Under the pieces are notes generated by a model. The model was not told the origin of the DNA, made no database searches, and was given only the letters and a program-made list of their open reading frames with translations. Of a stretch of DNA of 64,000 nucleotides, positions 8,125-16,966 are shown in pieces (the stretch's first letter is position 1; each line of letters starts with the position of its first letter). The position numbers were made by a program, and so were the translations under genes. Origin of the DNA: Acaudatibacter sp035532115 (lineage in GTDB: Bacteria; Pseudomonadota; Alphaproteobacteria; Caulobacterales; Caulobacteraceae); the NCBI GenBank assembly GCA_035532115.1, contig DATKRO010000070.1, positions 75,673-139,672 of the forward strand, written 5' to 3'.

Positions 8125-8295
8125 CACAATCTCCTGACGTCTGGGAAAGCGGCTCCTTCGGTTCCGGCGGAGGCCGCTCGGAAGCGAGCCTACGCGGGCG
8201 CGATCGTCTGCAGGCCCAAAGCACGGATTGCGGGCGAGAAATGCGCACGCAAAGCGGGCGGGGTCAACCGGTTTCCGGGCCGCGGAACGGAGGCC

Positions 8296-8883
8296 TCAGC
8301 GACCGCGCTCCAGCGCCTGGATGACCCTGCTCACCTGCGGGTTCGACCAGTCGGCGCCCCCGGCGAGCCTGGCCCTAACCAGACCCTTCGGGTCGATGAG
8401 CAGGGTCGTGGGCAGTCCCTCGACCGGCGGTTTGAAGGCGAAGGCCAGAGCGTAGCTCGGCTCGGCGTAGAAGGCGAGCGGCGGGCGCTTGGCGATGAAG
8501 GCTTCAGCGTTGGCGCGGTCCTCGACGCGGTCCAGGCTCACCGGCACCACCGCCACCGCCTTGCCGGTGCTGGCGGCGGCGAGCTTGGCGAGAGTCGGCA
8601 TTTCCTCGACGCAAGGGCCGCACCAGGTGGCCCAGAGGTTCAGCACCACCACCTTGCCCTTGAATTCGGCCAAGGTGTGCATTCTGCCGGCCGCGTCGGT
8701 GAAAGCGACGTCGGGGGCCGGCGCGGGCTTGGCGTCGACGGTCAGGCTCATCATCGGACCGACCGCGAGGCCCTTCAGGCCGGCGCCGAGCTTGGAGGAG
8801 CAGCCCGCCATGCCGTATAGAGCCGCCGCAACGCCGATCAGGGCGAAGCTTTTCCCGGCCCAGTTCCCCAACCTTCGAGCCAT
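8296..8883 (-). CDS. tlpA: TlpA-like thioredoxin-fold lipoprotein (thiol:disulfide interchange)
   Basis: Membrane-anchored periplasmic thiol reductase. A hydrophobic N-terminus ends in a lipobox (YGMAGC, acylated C28). The thioredoxin fold follows with the active site W-C88-G-P-C91 in VVVLNLWATWCGPCVEEMP, and the cis-proline loop is in VEGLPTTLLID. TlpA homologues reduce cytochrome c or copper-chaperone thiols during respiratory-complex assembly. The ATG at 8883 has GGAAGG upstream; the open frame continues further but through the divergent argH. Its start is only 10 bp from the argH start, so the promoters of the two genes must lie within each other's leaders or coding regions. Confidence 0.9.
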   Translation of the reverse strand: MARRLGNWAGKSFALIGVAAALYGMAGCSSKLGAGLKGLAVGPMMSLTVDAKPAPAPDVAFTDAAGRMHTLAEFKGKVVVLNLWATWCGPCVEEMPTLAKLAAASTGKAVAVVPVSLDRVEDRANAEAFIAKRPPLAFYAEPSYALAFAFKPPVEGLPTTLLIDPKGLVRARLAGGADWSNPQVSRVIQALERGR

Positions 8884-8893
8884 AGCGCCTTCC

Positions 8894-10297
8894 ATGTCCT
8901 CCGAGCCCACCGACAGCCAGGGGCACTTACTATGGGGCGGGCGGTTCTCCGCCAAGCCCGGCGCGCTGATGCAGGCGATCAACGTGTCGATCGGCTTCGA
9001 CCGGCGCCTCGCGGCCGAGGACATCGCCGGCTCGAAGGCCCACGCCGACATGCTGGCCGCGACCGGCGTGATCGCGGCCGAGGACAACGAGTCGATCCAG
9101 AGCGGGCTGCGCGCCATCGAGCGGGAACTCGTCGAGGGCGTGTTCCCGTACCGAGAAGAATTCGAGGACATCCACTTCAATATCGAACAAAGGCTGATCG
9201 AACTCGTCGGGGCGCCCGGCGGGCGACTGCACACGGCGAGATCGCGCAACGACCAGGTTGCGCTGGATATGCGCCTGTGGGTGCGTGGCGCCTGCGACAG
9301 GACCGGCGTTCAGATCAAGGCGCTGCAGCGCGCGCTCCTAGCCCAGGCCGAAGCTCACGCCGCGACCCTGATGCCCGGATTCACCCATCTGCAGACGGCA
9401 CAGCCGGTGACCTTCGGTCATCATCTGATGGCCTATGTGGAGATGTTCGGCCGCGACGCCGGCCGCTTCGAGGCGGCGCGGGAGCGGATGAACGAAAGCC
9501 CGCTGGGGGCGGCGGCGCTCGCCGGCACGTCCTTTCCCATCGATCGGGGCAGAACCGCCGCGGCCCTGGGGTTCGATCGGCCCATGGCCAACAGCCTGGA
9601 CGCCGTCTCGGCGCGCGATTTCGTGCTGGAGGCGCTCGCCGCCGCCGGCATCCTGTCGCTCAACCTGTCGCGCCTCGCCGAGGAGCTGGTGCTGTGGATG
9701 ACGCCGCAGTTCGGCTTCGTCGCCCTCTCCGACGCCTTCACCACCGGCTCCTCGATCATGCCGCAGAAGCGCAATCCGGACGCCGCCGAGCTGGTCCGGG
9801 CCAAGAGCGGCCGCATCCTCGGCGCCTTCGCGGCGCTCTCGCTGGTGATGAAGGGCCTGCCGCTCGCCTATTCGAAGGACATGCAGGAGGACAAGGTCCC
9901 GACGTTCGAGGCGTTCGACGCGCTGGAGCTGGCGCTGGCGGCGATGGCGGGGATGGTGGCGGACATGCGGGCCGACGCGGCGCGGATGGCCCGGGCTTCC
10001 GCAGCGGGCTATGCCACCGCCACCGACCTGGCCGACTGGCTGGTGCGGGTGCTGAAGACGCCGTTCCGGGACGCCCACCGCGTCGCCGGCCAAGCGGTGA
10101 AGCGGGCCGAGGCTCTGGGACTTGATCTGGAGCGGTTGCCGCTCTTCGAACTCCAGTCGTTCGAACCTCGGATCACGCCCGACGTTTTCGAGGTGCTGAG
10201 CCCGGAAGCGTCCGTGGCGAGCCGCACCAGCCTGGGCGGAACAGCGCCGATCCAGGTGCGCGCGCAGATCGTGCGCTGGAAGGAGTTGCTGCGATGA
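8894..10297 (+). CDS. argH: Argininosuccinate lyase
   Basis: Last step of arginine synthesis: splits argininosuccinate to arginine and fumarate in the cytosol as a homotetramer. The fumarase/aspartase superfamily signature GSSIMPQKRNPD is at about residue 286, and RSRNDQVALDMRLW is the conserved second region. GFTHLQTAQPVTFGHH is the third. At 467 aa it is normal length. ATG 8894 begins just before the conserved LLWGGRFS; no strong Shine-Dalgarno is visible. The stop overlaps the next ATG (ATGA), coupling it to the small lipoprotein gene and then lysA, so arginine and lysine/peptidoglycan genes share one transcript. Confidence 0.95.
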   Translation: MSSEPTDSQGHLLWGGRFSAKPGALMQAINVSIGFDRRLAAEDIAGSKAHADMLAATGVIAAEDNESIQSGLRAIERELVEGVFPYREEFEDIHFNIEQRLIELVGAPGGRLHTARSRNDQVALDMRLWVRGACDRTGVQIKALQRALLAQAEAHAATLMPGFTHLQTAQPVTFGHHLMAYVEMFGRDAGRFEAARERMNESPLGAAALAGTSFPIDRGRTAAALGFDRPMANSLDAVSARDFVLEALAAAGILSLNLSRLAEELVLWMTPQFGFVALSDAFTTGSSIMPQKRNPDAAELVRAKSGRILGAFAALSLVMKGLPLAYSKDMQEDKVPTFEAFDALELALAAMAGMVADMRADAARMARASAAGYATATDLADWLVRVLKTPFRDAHRVAGQAVKRAEALGLDLERLPLFELQSFEPRITPDVFEVLSPEASVASRTSLGGTAPIQVRAQIVRWKELLR

Positions 10298-10626
10298 TCC
10301 GTCCCCTCATGAGCCTGGCGGCCGTCGTCCTCGCCGCCGCGACGCTGGGCGCCTGCGGCAAGCAGGGCTCGCTCGATCGGCCCGCACCCCTTTGGGGCGC
10401 GAGGGCCAGAGCCGACTATGCAGCCCAGAAGCGCGCGCAGGCCGAGGCCAGGCAGAAGGAGACGCAGAGCAATCAGGTCGAGACCCCTCCCGAGCAGGGA
10501 CCGGGAACCAACCCGTTCGCCAATCCCGCGCCGCCGCGCGCCCAGCCCATTCCGGGCGAGGCGCCCAGCCCCACCGCGCCTGGGGCGCAGGGCGCGATGC
10601 CCAACCCCTACGTCGAGCCGCAATGA
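10294..10626 (+). CDS. Small LptM-like lipoprotein
   Basis: 110-residue lipoprotein. A typical signal peptide (MIRPLMSLAAVVLAAATLGAC) has its lipidated cysteine at residue 21, followed directly by GKQGSLDRPAPLWG. That resembles the short conserved post-lipidation motif of LptM/YifL, which in enterobacteria helps oxidative maturation of the LPS translocon LptD. The remainder is a low-complexity proline-rich tail. The position immediately upstream of lysA is common for this family. It overlaps argH by ATGA and lysA by ATGA. Calling it a functional LptM is inference, because only the short motif supports it. Confidence 0.75.
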   Translation: MIRPLMSLAAVVLAAATLGACGKQGSLDRPAPLWGARARADYAAQKRAQAEARQKETQSNQVETPPEQGPGTNPFANPAPPRAQPIPGEAPSPTAPGAQGAMPNPYVEPQ

Positions 10627-11909
10627 ACCACTTCGAGCTGCGTGACGGCGAACTCGCCTGCGAGGACGTCGCGCTGTCGAAGATCGCCGAAGCGGTGGGC
10701 ACGCCAACCTACGTTTATTCCACCGCGACGCTGAAGCGGCACTACCGCGTCTTCCGTGACGCGCTCGCCGCCGAGCCAGCCATCGGCGAGCCGTTCATCG
10801 CCTATGCGGTCAAAGCCAACGCCAATCTGGGCGTGCTCGCCACCCTGGCGCGGTTGGGCGCCGGCGCGGACACGGTCTCCGAGGGAGAGATCCGCCGGGC
10901 ACTGGCGGCGGGGGTCGCGCCGGACCGGATCGTCTTCTCGGGAGTCGGCAAGACGGCGCGCGAACTCGCCTTCGCCGTCGAGGCCGGCGTTGCGGAGATC
11001 AACGTCGAATCGGAGCCAGAGCTGGAGCTGCTGGCGCGCATCGCCGGCGAGCGCGGGGCACAGGTAAGCTTGGCCATACGCGTCAATCCCGATGTCGGCG
11101 CCGGCGGCCATCGCAAGATCACCACCGGGGCGGCGGAGAACAAGTTCGGCGTCTCTTTCGGCGAGGCCGAGCGCCTGTATGGGCTCGCGGCCGCGCATCC
11201 AGCCCTGGCGCCCACCGGAGTCGCCTGCCACATCGGCAGCCAGATCACCGATCTCGCGCCGCTCGAGGACGCCTTCGGACGGATGCGCAAACTGGTCGAG
11301 CGGCTGCGCGCCGGCGGCCACGAAGTGCGGCGGCTCGACCTCGGCGGCGGGCTTGGCGTGCCCTACTTCAATCAGCCCGATCCGCCGACGCCGGCCGCCT
11401 ACGCGGCGATGACCGCTCGGGCCGTGGGAAGCCTCGGCCTCGAACTCGTCTTCGAGCCCGGCCGGGTGATCTGCGCCAACGCCGGGGTGCTGCTCGCCCG
11501 GGTAATCCACGTGCATGCCCGGCCCGATGGGCGGCGCTTCCTGGTGCTCGACGCCGCCATGAACGACCTAATCCGCCCGGCCATGTACGACGCCTATCAC
11601 GACATCCGCCCCGCCAGGCCGTGCGCGGGCGAGCTCATCGCCTACGACGTGGTGGGGCCGGTGTGCGAGAGCGGCGACACCTTCGCCCAGGGCCGCCTTA
11701 TATCACCCATGGCCGCTGGCGATCTGGTGGCCTTCATGACTGCGGGGGCCTACGGCGCGGCAATGTCGAGCGAATACAATTCCCGCCCGTTGGCGCCGGA
11801 GGTCCTAGTGAACGGCGTTGACTTCGCGGTCGTGCGCGCCCGTCCGACCTACGAGGAAACGTTGCGGCGCGAACGCCTGCCGGTCTGGCTCGCTCCGGCG
11901 GCGCCCTGA
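10623..11909 (+). CDS. lysA: Diaminopimelate decarboxylase
   Basis: PLP enzyme that decarboxylates meso-diaminopimelate to lysine. The Schiff-base lysine is K64 in YAVKANANLGVL. The glycine-rich phosphate-binding loop is in LDLGGGLGVPY, and the C-terminal active-site cysteine lies in PVCESGDTFAQ, which is typical of DAP rather than ornithine decarboxylases. Length 428 aa. ATG 10623 overlaps the lipoprotein stop, so expression is coupled to argH and the lipoprotein. Confidence 0.95.
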   Translation: MNHFELRDGELACEDVALSKIAEAVGTPTYVYSTATLKRHYRVFRDALAAEPAIGEPFIAYAVKANANLGVLATLARLGAGADTVSEGEIRRALAAGVAPDRIVFSGVGKTARELAFAVEAGVAEINVESEPELELLARIAGERGAQVSLAIRVNPDVGAGGHRKITTGAAENKFGVSFGEAERLYGLAAAHPALAPTGVACHIGSQITDLAPLEDAFGRMRKLVERLRAGGHEVRRLDLGGGLGVPYFNQPDPPTPAAYAAMTARAVGSLGLELVFEPGRVICANAGVLLARVIHVHARPDGRRFLVLDAAMNDLIRPAMYDAYHDIRPARPCAGELIAYDVVGPVCESGDTFAQGRLISPMAAGDLVAFMTAGAYGAAMSSEYNSRPLAPEVLVNGVDFAVVRARPTYEETLRRERLPVWLAPAAP

Positions 11910-11967
11910 CCCGCTGCTCCCGCAGATCGCCAAGCGCAGATGCGCCGAAGCGGCAGAAGCGGTCTGT

Positions 11968-12501
11968 TCAGTCGGCCGCTGCGACGTAGGGCAGGCTGCG
12001 CAGGGCGCCTCGGGCGTCCATCCCGTAGCCCACCAGAAACCGGGCCGGGGCTTCCCAGGCGGCGAAATCGGGCTCGACGGCCCTGGGCGTCGGCCAGGGC
12101 TTGCGAGCGAAGACGCAAGTGACGACCTCGCGCGCGCCGGCGCCCTGCACCAGCCGGGTGGCTTCGGCGAGGGAGAGGCCGGTGTCGACCACGTCATCCA
12201 GGATCAGCGCCTGGCGGCCGACGAGGGGCCGTTGCAGATCGGCGCGCACCTGGCAGCGGCCGCCGCTGGCGCGCGCATCGCCGTAGGAGGCGAGCCAGAG
12301 CGCGTCGAAAGCGACGTGGCGCCCCAGTCGCGCCAAGGCACGGGTCAAATCGGCGGCGAACCATAGCCCGCCGGCGAGGAGGCAGATCGCGACCGCGTCG
12401 TCGGCGATCCTGGGCACGAGGCTCACGGCGAGAGCGGCCACGCGCTGATCCACTTCGCTCTCGCCCAGGAGCACCGTCAGCCCGGCCGGCGCGTCAGTCA
12501 T
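11968..12501 (-). CDS. hpt: Hypoxanthine phosphoribosyltransferase-like purine salvage enzyme
   Basis: Type I phosphoribosyltransferase, 177 aa. The PRPP-binding motif LILDDVVDTGLSLAEA and the earlier flexible-loop region (LWLASYGDARASGG) are characteristic of hypoxanthine/guanine enzymes. The C-terminal VGYGMDARGALRSLPYV resembles the base-recognition hood of HPRTs (usual form VGYGLDYNEKYRNLPYI). It overlaps the end of the zinc-ribbon gene by 8 bp on the same strand, so they are co-transcribed. Confidence 0.88.
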   Translation of the reverse strand: MTDAPAGLTVLLGESEVDQRVAALAVSLVPRIADDAVAICLLAGGLWFAADLTRALARLGRHVAFDALWLASYGDARASGGRCQVRADLQRPLVGRQALILDDVVDTGLSLAEATRLVQGAGAREVVTCVFARKPWPTPRAVEPDFAAWEAPARFLVGYGMDARGALRSLPYVAAAD

Positions 12502-13372
12502 GGCCGGCGGCTTGGACGGCGTTGGCGGGCGACGGCGAGGGAGGCTGAACCGGCGCTGGCGGCCGGAGCGAATTGGTGGCCGCCGGCGCGCCCGAGCCGG
12601 CATCCGGACCGCGCAGGGTGAAGCTAGGCATCGGCGCCGTCGGCGGACTTGGGGGTCGATAGGAGGGCGGCGCGTCCCGCAGCCGCATGGCGAAATCCAC
12701 CTGCAGGGTTTGGGCGGAGAACGGCGGATCGAGGATGGCCGTGACGAAATGGCGTGTCGCCCCGGGCGGAACGCGCGGGTTGGCGAGCGTCGCGATCTGG
12801 CCGCCGATGCGGCGGCCACCGCCGTTGAAGAGGGTGATGCGCAGCGCCGGCGCCGTGACCGCGCGCGCCTCGACGTTGCGGATCAGTCCCGAGACCGCCA
12901 GAGCCGCATGTCCCTGTTGCAGCGAAGGCGTGGCGCGCACGTCCTCGATCACCAGGCCGATGGGGTTCACCGGCAGGCCGATCGCCGCGTAGACCGAGGC
13001 CGTCTGCGGCCAGACGCCCACCACTGGCCCGCGAAACAGCACTGCCACCAGCGCCGCCGCGGCGATGCCCACGGCCACACCCGCCCAGACTGCACCGGTG
13101 ACGGCGGCCTGGCGCAGGCGCTTTTCCTCCTCGGCGCGGTTGCGGAAGGTGCGCGGCAAGTCGTCGCCAGTGAGCGGCGCATCGGGCTGGCCGTCCTCGG
13201 GTGCGCCGGCGAGCGCGGCCGGTCCCGCGGCCGCGGAGAGTTCGAGCGGCGTCTCGGCGCTTGCGGTCCAGCGCGCGCCGCAGGCAGCGCAGCGCACCGC
13301 CCGCCCGCCGGGCCCGATCTGGACGTCATCGACGAAATAGCCGGTGGCGCACTGCGGGCAGGTAAGTATCAT
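12494..13372 (-). CDS. MJ0042-type zinc-ribbon, single-span membrane protein
   Basis: 292 aa. The N-terminal zinc ribbon has C5-x2-C8 and C28-x2-C31 (ILTCPQCATGYFVDD, RCAACGARW), the MJ0042 motif. A linker of about 70 residues precedes one transmembrane helix (VWAGVAVGIAAAALVAVLF). The outer part is a predicted beta-rich domain of the DUF3426 type found after this ribbon in Proteobacteria, with a proline-rich C-terminal tail. The start at 13372 is chosen because it begins immediately before the ribbon. It is divergent from ftsE. The cellular role of the family is unknown. Confidence 0.85.
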   Translation of the reverse strand: MILTCPQCATGYFVDDVQIGPGGRAVRCAACGARWTASAETPLELSAAAGPAALAGAPEDGQPDAPLTGDDLPRTFRNRAEEEKRLRQAAVTGAVWAGVAVGIAAAALVAVLFRGPVVGVWPQTASVYAAIGLPVNPIGLVIEDVRATPSLQQGHAALAVSGLIRNVEARAVTAPALRITLFNGGGRRIGGQIATLANPRVPPGATRHFVTAILDPPFSAQTLQVDFAMRLRDAPPSYRPPSPPTAPMPSFTLRGPDAGSGAPAATNSLRPPAPVQPPSPSPANAVQAAGHD

Positions 13373-13430
13373 GCGGCGCGAATCGGACGGTCCGAGAAAA
13401 GCCTCTTCGAGGTCGCCGATTTCGGCCCGC

Positions 13431-14174
13431 ATGTCCAGGAAGCCCATCGCCTCGGCGACCGCGCCCGCCGGCCACGATCCGCCGCACGCCATCGTTCGCT
13501 TCGAGGGCGTCTCGATGCGCTATGGACGCGAGCCGGAGGTGCTGAGGGATCTGACCTTCGATCTGGGGCATGGCTCGTTTCACTTCCTCACCGGACCCTC
13601 GGGGTCGGGCAAGTCGACGCTGCTGAAGCTGATCTATCTGGCGGAGCGGGCCTCGCGCGGCCGCATCGAGCTGTTCGGCCAGGATCTGGCGCGGCTCCGG
13701 CGCCGGGATCATCCGCGGATGCGCCGCCGTATCGGGGTGGTGTTCCAGGAGTTCCGGCTGCTCGACCATCTCTCCGTGTTCGACAACGCCGCGCTCTCGC
13801 CGCGTATCGCCGGCAAGAAGCCCGCGAGCTATCGCGCCGACGTGGCCGACCTGCTCGCCTGGGTCGGGCTGGGCGAGCGCATGCACGCCATGGCCCCGGC
13901 GCTCTCGGGCGGCGAGAAGCAGCGTCTCGCCATAGCCCGGGCGGTCATCAACCGGCCCGACATCCTCCTCGCCGACGAGCCCACAGGCAACGTCGACGAG
14001 GCCATGGGCCTGCGCATCCTGCGCCTGTTCCTGGAACTGAACCGGGTCGGAACCACGGTGCTGATCGCCAGCCATGATACCGAGCTCGTCGGACGCTCGG
14101 GCAAGCCGGCGCTGCACCTGGAGAACGGACGCCTTGCGCCCGGGCCTGCTCTGGTTTCAGAACTGGCCCGATGA
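13431..14174 (+). CDS. ftsE: Cell-division ABC transporter ATP-binding protein FtsE
   Basis: ATPase of the FtsEX complex, which controls periplasmic peptidoglycan hydrolases at the septum. Walker A is GPSGSGKST, the ABC signature LSGGEKQR, and Walker B ILLADEP, in the right order. The start is uncertain. ATG 13431 gives 247 aa with an N-terminal extension of about 20 residues before HAIVRFEGVSMRYG; ATG 13371, which overlaps the divergent start codon, or ATG 13515 are alternatives. It overlaps ftsX by ATGA and leads a coupled run ftsE-ftsX-ydcF-plsC. Confidence 0.93.
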   Translation: MSRKPIASATAPAGHDPPHAIVRFEGVSMRYGREPEVLRDLTFDLGHGSFHFLTGPSGSGKSTLLKLIYLAERASRGRIELFGQDLARLRRRDHPRMRRRIGVVFQEFRLLDHLSVFDNAALSPRIAGKKPASYRADVADLLAWVGLGERMHAMAPALSGGEKQRLAIARAVINRPDILLADEPTGNVDEAMGLRILRLFLELNRVGTTVLIASHDTELVGRSGKPALHLENGRLAPGPALVSELAR

Positions 14175-15061
14175 GCCTCGCCTTCGATCCCGCCCGCTGG
14201 TGGCCGGCGCCGCTGCTGCCGCGCTCCGACGGGCGCGATCTGGCGCTGTTCTTCGTAGTGGCCGCGCTCTCGCTGCTGGCGGGGTGCGCCGCGGTGGCGG
14301 GGCTGGTGGGCGAACGGGCGGCCAAGGGCTGGCGCGCCGAACTCTCCGGCTCCGCCACCATCGTCGTCCGCGCCCAGGGCGCGGAGAGCCCCGACGAGGC
14401 GGCCGCGCGCGCCGCCGAGGCGGTCTCCGGCGTCAGGGGCGTGGCCGAGGCGCGGGCGCTTGGCGCGGCGAAAGCCGACGCGCTGCTGGCGCCCTGGATC
14501 GGTGCACGGGCGCTGCCTGCCGACCTGCCGATTCCGCGCCTCGTCACCGTCGAGTTGGACCCCAAGGCGCCGGCCAGCGGCGCCGACCTGCAGGCGGCGC
14601 TGAACGCCCGGGGCCTCGACGCCACCGTGGACGATCACAGCCGCTGGACCGCTCAGATCATGGGCGCCGGCGCGCTCATCCGCGGCGTCGCGCTTTCTCT
14701 CTTCGTCCTGATCCTGGCCGTGCTGGGCGCCGTGATCGCATTTGCGACGCGTCAGGGCCTGGCGGCGCGCCGCGATCTGGTCGAGGCCCTGCATCTGGCC
14801 GGCGCGACCGACGCCTTCATCGCCCGACTGTTCCAGGCCCGCTTCGCCCGATGCGCAGCCGAAGCCAGCCTGGTGGGCGCAGTTCTCGCCATCGCCGCTG
14901 CGGCCGCGCTCAGGCTGGCGGCGCATCCCGGCGCCCTGGCGCTGCCGCCGATCGCTTGGCGCGACCTCGCCGCGCCGGCGCCGTTTCCGATCCTGGGCGC
15001 GCTCGTCGCGGCGGTCACCGCGCGTCTGACCGCCATGAAGGCCCTCGAGCGGCGCCCGTGA
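14171..15061 (+). CDS. ftsX: Cell-division protein FtsX
   Basis: Integral membrane partner of FtsE, 296 aa. An N-terminal helix (LALFFVVAALSLLAGCAAVAG) is followed by a periplasmic domain of about 130 residues. Three more helices follow (VALSLFVLILAVLGAVIAF, a second around 235-255, and the C-terminal one), giving the FtsX four-helix plan. The conserved cytoplasmic coupling segment RRDLVEALHLAGATDAFIARLFQ is present. ATG overlaps the ftsE stop. Its own stop overlaps the GTG of the next gene. Confidence 0.92.
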   Translation: MSLAFDPARWWPAPLLPRSDGRDLALFFVVAALSLLAGCAAVAGLVGERAAKGWRAELSGSATIVVRAQGAESPDEAAARAAEAVSGVRGVAEARALGAAKADALLAPWIGARALPADLPIPRLVTVELDPKAPASGADLQAALNARGLDATVDDHSRWTAQIMGAGALIRGVALSLFVLILAVLGAVIAFATRQGLAARRDLVEALHLAGATDAFIARLFQARFARCAAEASLVGAVLAIAAAAALRLAAHPGALALPPIAWRDLAAPAPFPILGALVAAVTARLTAMKALERRP

Positions 15062-15675
15062 GGACCCTGGCGGCGCTCATCGTCATGCTGCTGGTCTGGA
15101 CCACGGGCCTGATGGCCTTCGCCGCCCGGATCGACCGCTCGACCCCCGCGCCCGACCCGCCCGTCTCCGACGGCGTGGTGGCCCTCACCGGCGGCCAGGA
15201 CGCACGCATCGCCGCCGCCATCGGGTTGCTGGAATCGGGCAAGGCGACGCGCATGCTGATCAGCGGGGTCAGCCGCGAGGTGACCCGCGGCGAGTTGCAG
15301 ACCCTCACTGGCGCTGACCAATCGCTCTACGACTGCTGCGTCGATCTCGGCTTCACCGCGACGAGCACCACCGGCAACGCCCGGGAGACCGCTCAATGGG
15401 CCGCGGCCAGGGGCTATCGGACACTCATCCTCGTCACCGCCGACTACCACATGCCCCGGGCGCGCCTGGAGCTGCGCGCGGCGATGCCGGGGGAGACGAT
15501 CACGCCCTATCCCGTAGCCACGCCGGCGATGCAGGCCGGCAGATGGTGGCGCACGCGCGCCAGCGCGGACCGGATGATCCTCGAGTACAGCAAGTACCTG
15601 GCGGTGCTGACGCGAGAAACCGTGCTTGGACTGGGCGCAAGGCCGGCCGCGCGGCCCCGGAGCGCCGGCGCATGA
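15058..15675 (+). CDS. YdcF/ElyC-type DUF218 membrane-anchored protein
   Basis: 205 aa with one N-terminal transmembrane helix (LAALIVMLLVWTTGLMAFAA) and a DUF218 domain in the periplasm. The family marks are VVALTGGQDARIAAAIGLLESG near the start and a conserved histidine-bearing segment ILVTADYHMPRARLE. E. coli ElyC and SanA of this family affect envelope and peptidoglycan integrity. GTG start overlapping the ftsX stop and an ATGA overlap with plsC place it firmly in the ftsEX operon, supporting an envelope role. Confidence 0.88.
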   Translation: MRTLAALIVMLLVWTTGLMAFAARIDRSTPAPDPPVSDGVVALTGGQDARIAAAIGLLESGKATRMLISGVSREVTRGELQTLTGADQSLYDCCVDLGFTATSTTGNARETAQWAAARGYRTLILVTADYHMPRARLELRAAMPGETITPYPVATPAMQAGRWWRTRASADRMILEYSKYLAVLTRETVLGLGARPAARPRSAGA

Positions 15676-16379
15676 CGACGGCGCGTTCGCTCATCTTCGT
15701 CGCGATCTTCTATCTGTGGTCGACCTTGGCGGCGGTCCTCATGGCGCCGCTGATGCTATGTCCACGCCGCTGGATGTTCGCCGCCGCGAGGCTCTGGGCG
15801 CGGGGCGTCATGGCGCTGCTGCGCGTCGCCTGCGGTATCCGCGTCGAGGTGCGCGGCCGCGAGCACATTCCCCGCGGCCGGGCGATCGTCGCGCCCAAGC
15901 ACCAGTGCATGTTCGACGTCTTCGCCCAGTTCGTCTGGCTGGACGACTGCTGCTTCGTCATGCGCAAGGAGCTTACGCGCATCCCGTTCTTCGGCTGGTA
16001 CGGCCGCAAGCTCGGCATGATCGTGCTGGACCGCGAAGGCGCCGCCGCCGCGCTGCGCAGGCTCATCCGCGACGCCAGGGCCCGCCTTGCCGATCCGCGG
16101 CCGCTGGTGATCTTTCCCGAGGGGCACCGGGGCGCGCCCGGCCAAGCCGGCGCCTATCAGCCAGGCGTCGCCGGCCTCTATCGCGACCTCGATCTGACCA
16201 CGCACCCGGTGGCGACAAACTCCGGAGTCCACTGGCCGGCGCACGGCTTTTTGCGCCGGCCCGGGCTCATCGTGTTCGAATTCCTGGAGCCCATCGCGCC
16301 GGGCCTGAAGCGCGATGAGTTCATGCGCGTGCTCGAAGAGCGCATCGAGGCCGGCTCGCAGACCCTGCTCGGCCTGTAG
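15672..16379 (+). CDS. plsC: 1-acyl-sn-glycerol-3-phosphate acyltransferase
   Basis: Transfers an acyl chain to lysophosphatidic acid to make phosphatidic acid at the inner membrane. The catalytic H-x4-D is in APKHQCMFDVFA. The acceptor-binding FPEGTR motif appears as FPEGHR. An N-terminal hydrophobic helix (LIFVAIFYLWSTLAAVLMAP) anchors it. Length 235 aa. Last gene of the coupled ftsE-ftsX-ydcF-plsC run, and it converges on the ChaC-like gene with only 4 bp between stops. Confidence 0.93.
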   Translation: MTTARSLIFVAIFYLWSTLAAVLMAPLMLCPRRWMFAAARLWARGVMALLRVACGIRVEVRGREHIPRGRAIVAPKHQCMFDVFAQFVWLDDCCFVMRKELTRIPFFGWYGRKLGMIVLDREGAAAALRRLIRDARARLADPRPLVIFPEGHRGAPGQAGAYQPGVAGLYRDLDLTTHPVATNSGVHWPAHGFLRRPGLIVFEFLEPIAPGLKRDEFMRVLEERIEAGSQTLLGL

Positions 16380-16383
16380 CGGA

Positions 16384-16938
16384 TCAGCGCTCGCCGCCCT
16401 GTCGCGCCTCGCGTTCCTCGACCATGACCAGCAGCTGTTCCAGGGCGCGGTCGCGGATCGCCTCGGCGTGCAGATGCGCCACCAGGTCGCGCAGGTAATC
16501 GACATTGGCGCCGGAGAGGCCGCGGGCGCCGGCGATGAGGTCGGCCTGGGCGTCCAGGGCGAGCGCGCCGGCCCACTGCGGATGACGGGTGTCGGAGAGG
16601 AAGATCAGCGCCTCGACGTGGCGGCCGCCCTTGAGGCGCACCGTGGCGCGCGCCTCGACGTAGGTCTCGGTAGGCTGTTCGCGCTCGCGCAGGTAGGCGT
16701 GGGCGGCGCTCCAGTCGTGTTCCGCCACGCGATAGGCGGCGCCGCGCACCGATCCGCCGGGCGCGAGGCCAAGCACGAGGCCGCGTCTTGCGTGCGTGCC
16801 GCGGTGGTGAACCGAATAGATGCAAAAGGCGCGGCGGCGGCCATGGAGCGTCGCGCGCAGGCGCTCTAGATAGGCGAACCCCGGCCGCCACATCAGCGAG
16901 CCGTAGCCGAAGACCCAATGCTCGCCGCCCCTCGACAT
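16384..16938 (-). CDS. ChaC-like gamma-glutamylcyclotransferase
   Basis: Predicted to cleave glutathione (or another gamma-glutamyl peptide) to 5-oxoproline. The family signature WVFGYGSLMWRPGF lies at the N-terminus. The expected catalytic glutamate is in the REREQPTETYVEA region. Start ATG 16938 is chosen because it lies nine codons before the signature; the open frame runs to 16998. 184 aa. Divergent from the DUF2125 gene with only 28 bp between start codons. Confidence 0.87.
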   Translation of the reverse strand: MSRGGEHWVFGYGSLMWRPGFAYLERLRATLHGRRRAFCIYSVHHRGTHARRGLVLGLAPGGSVRGAAYRVAEHDWSAAHAYLREREQPTETYVEARATVRLKGGRHVEALIFLSDTRHPQWAGALALDAQADLIAGARGLSGANVDYLRDLVAHLHAEAIRDRALEQLLVMVEEREARQGGER

Positions 16939-16966
16939 CACCCCTGCTTCGCCCTGGTCGCCGCCC

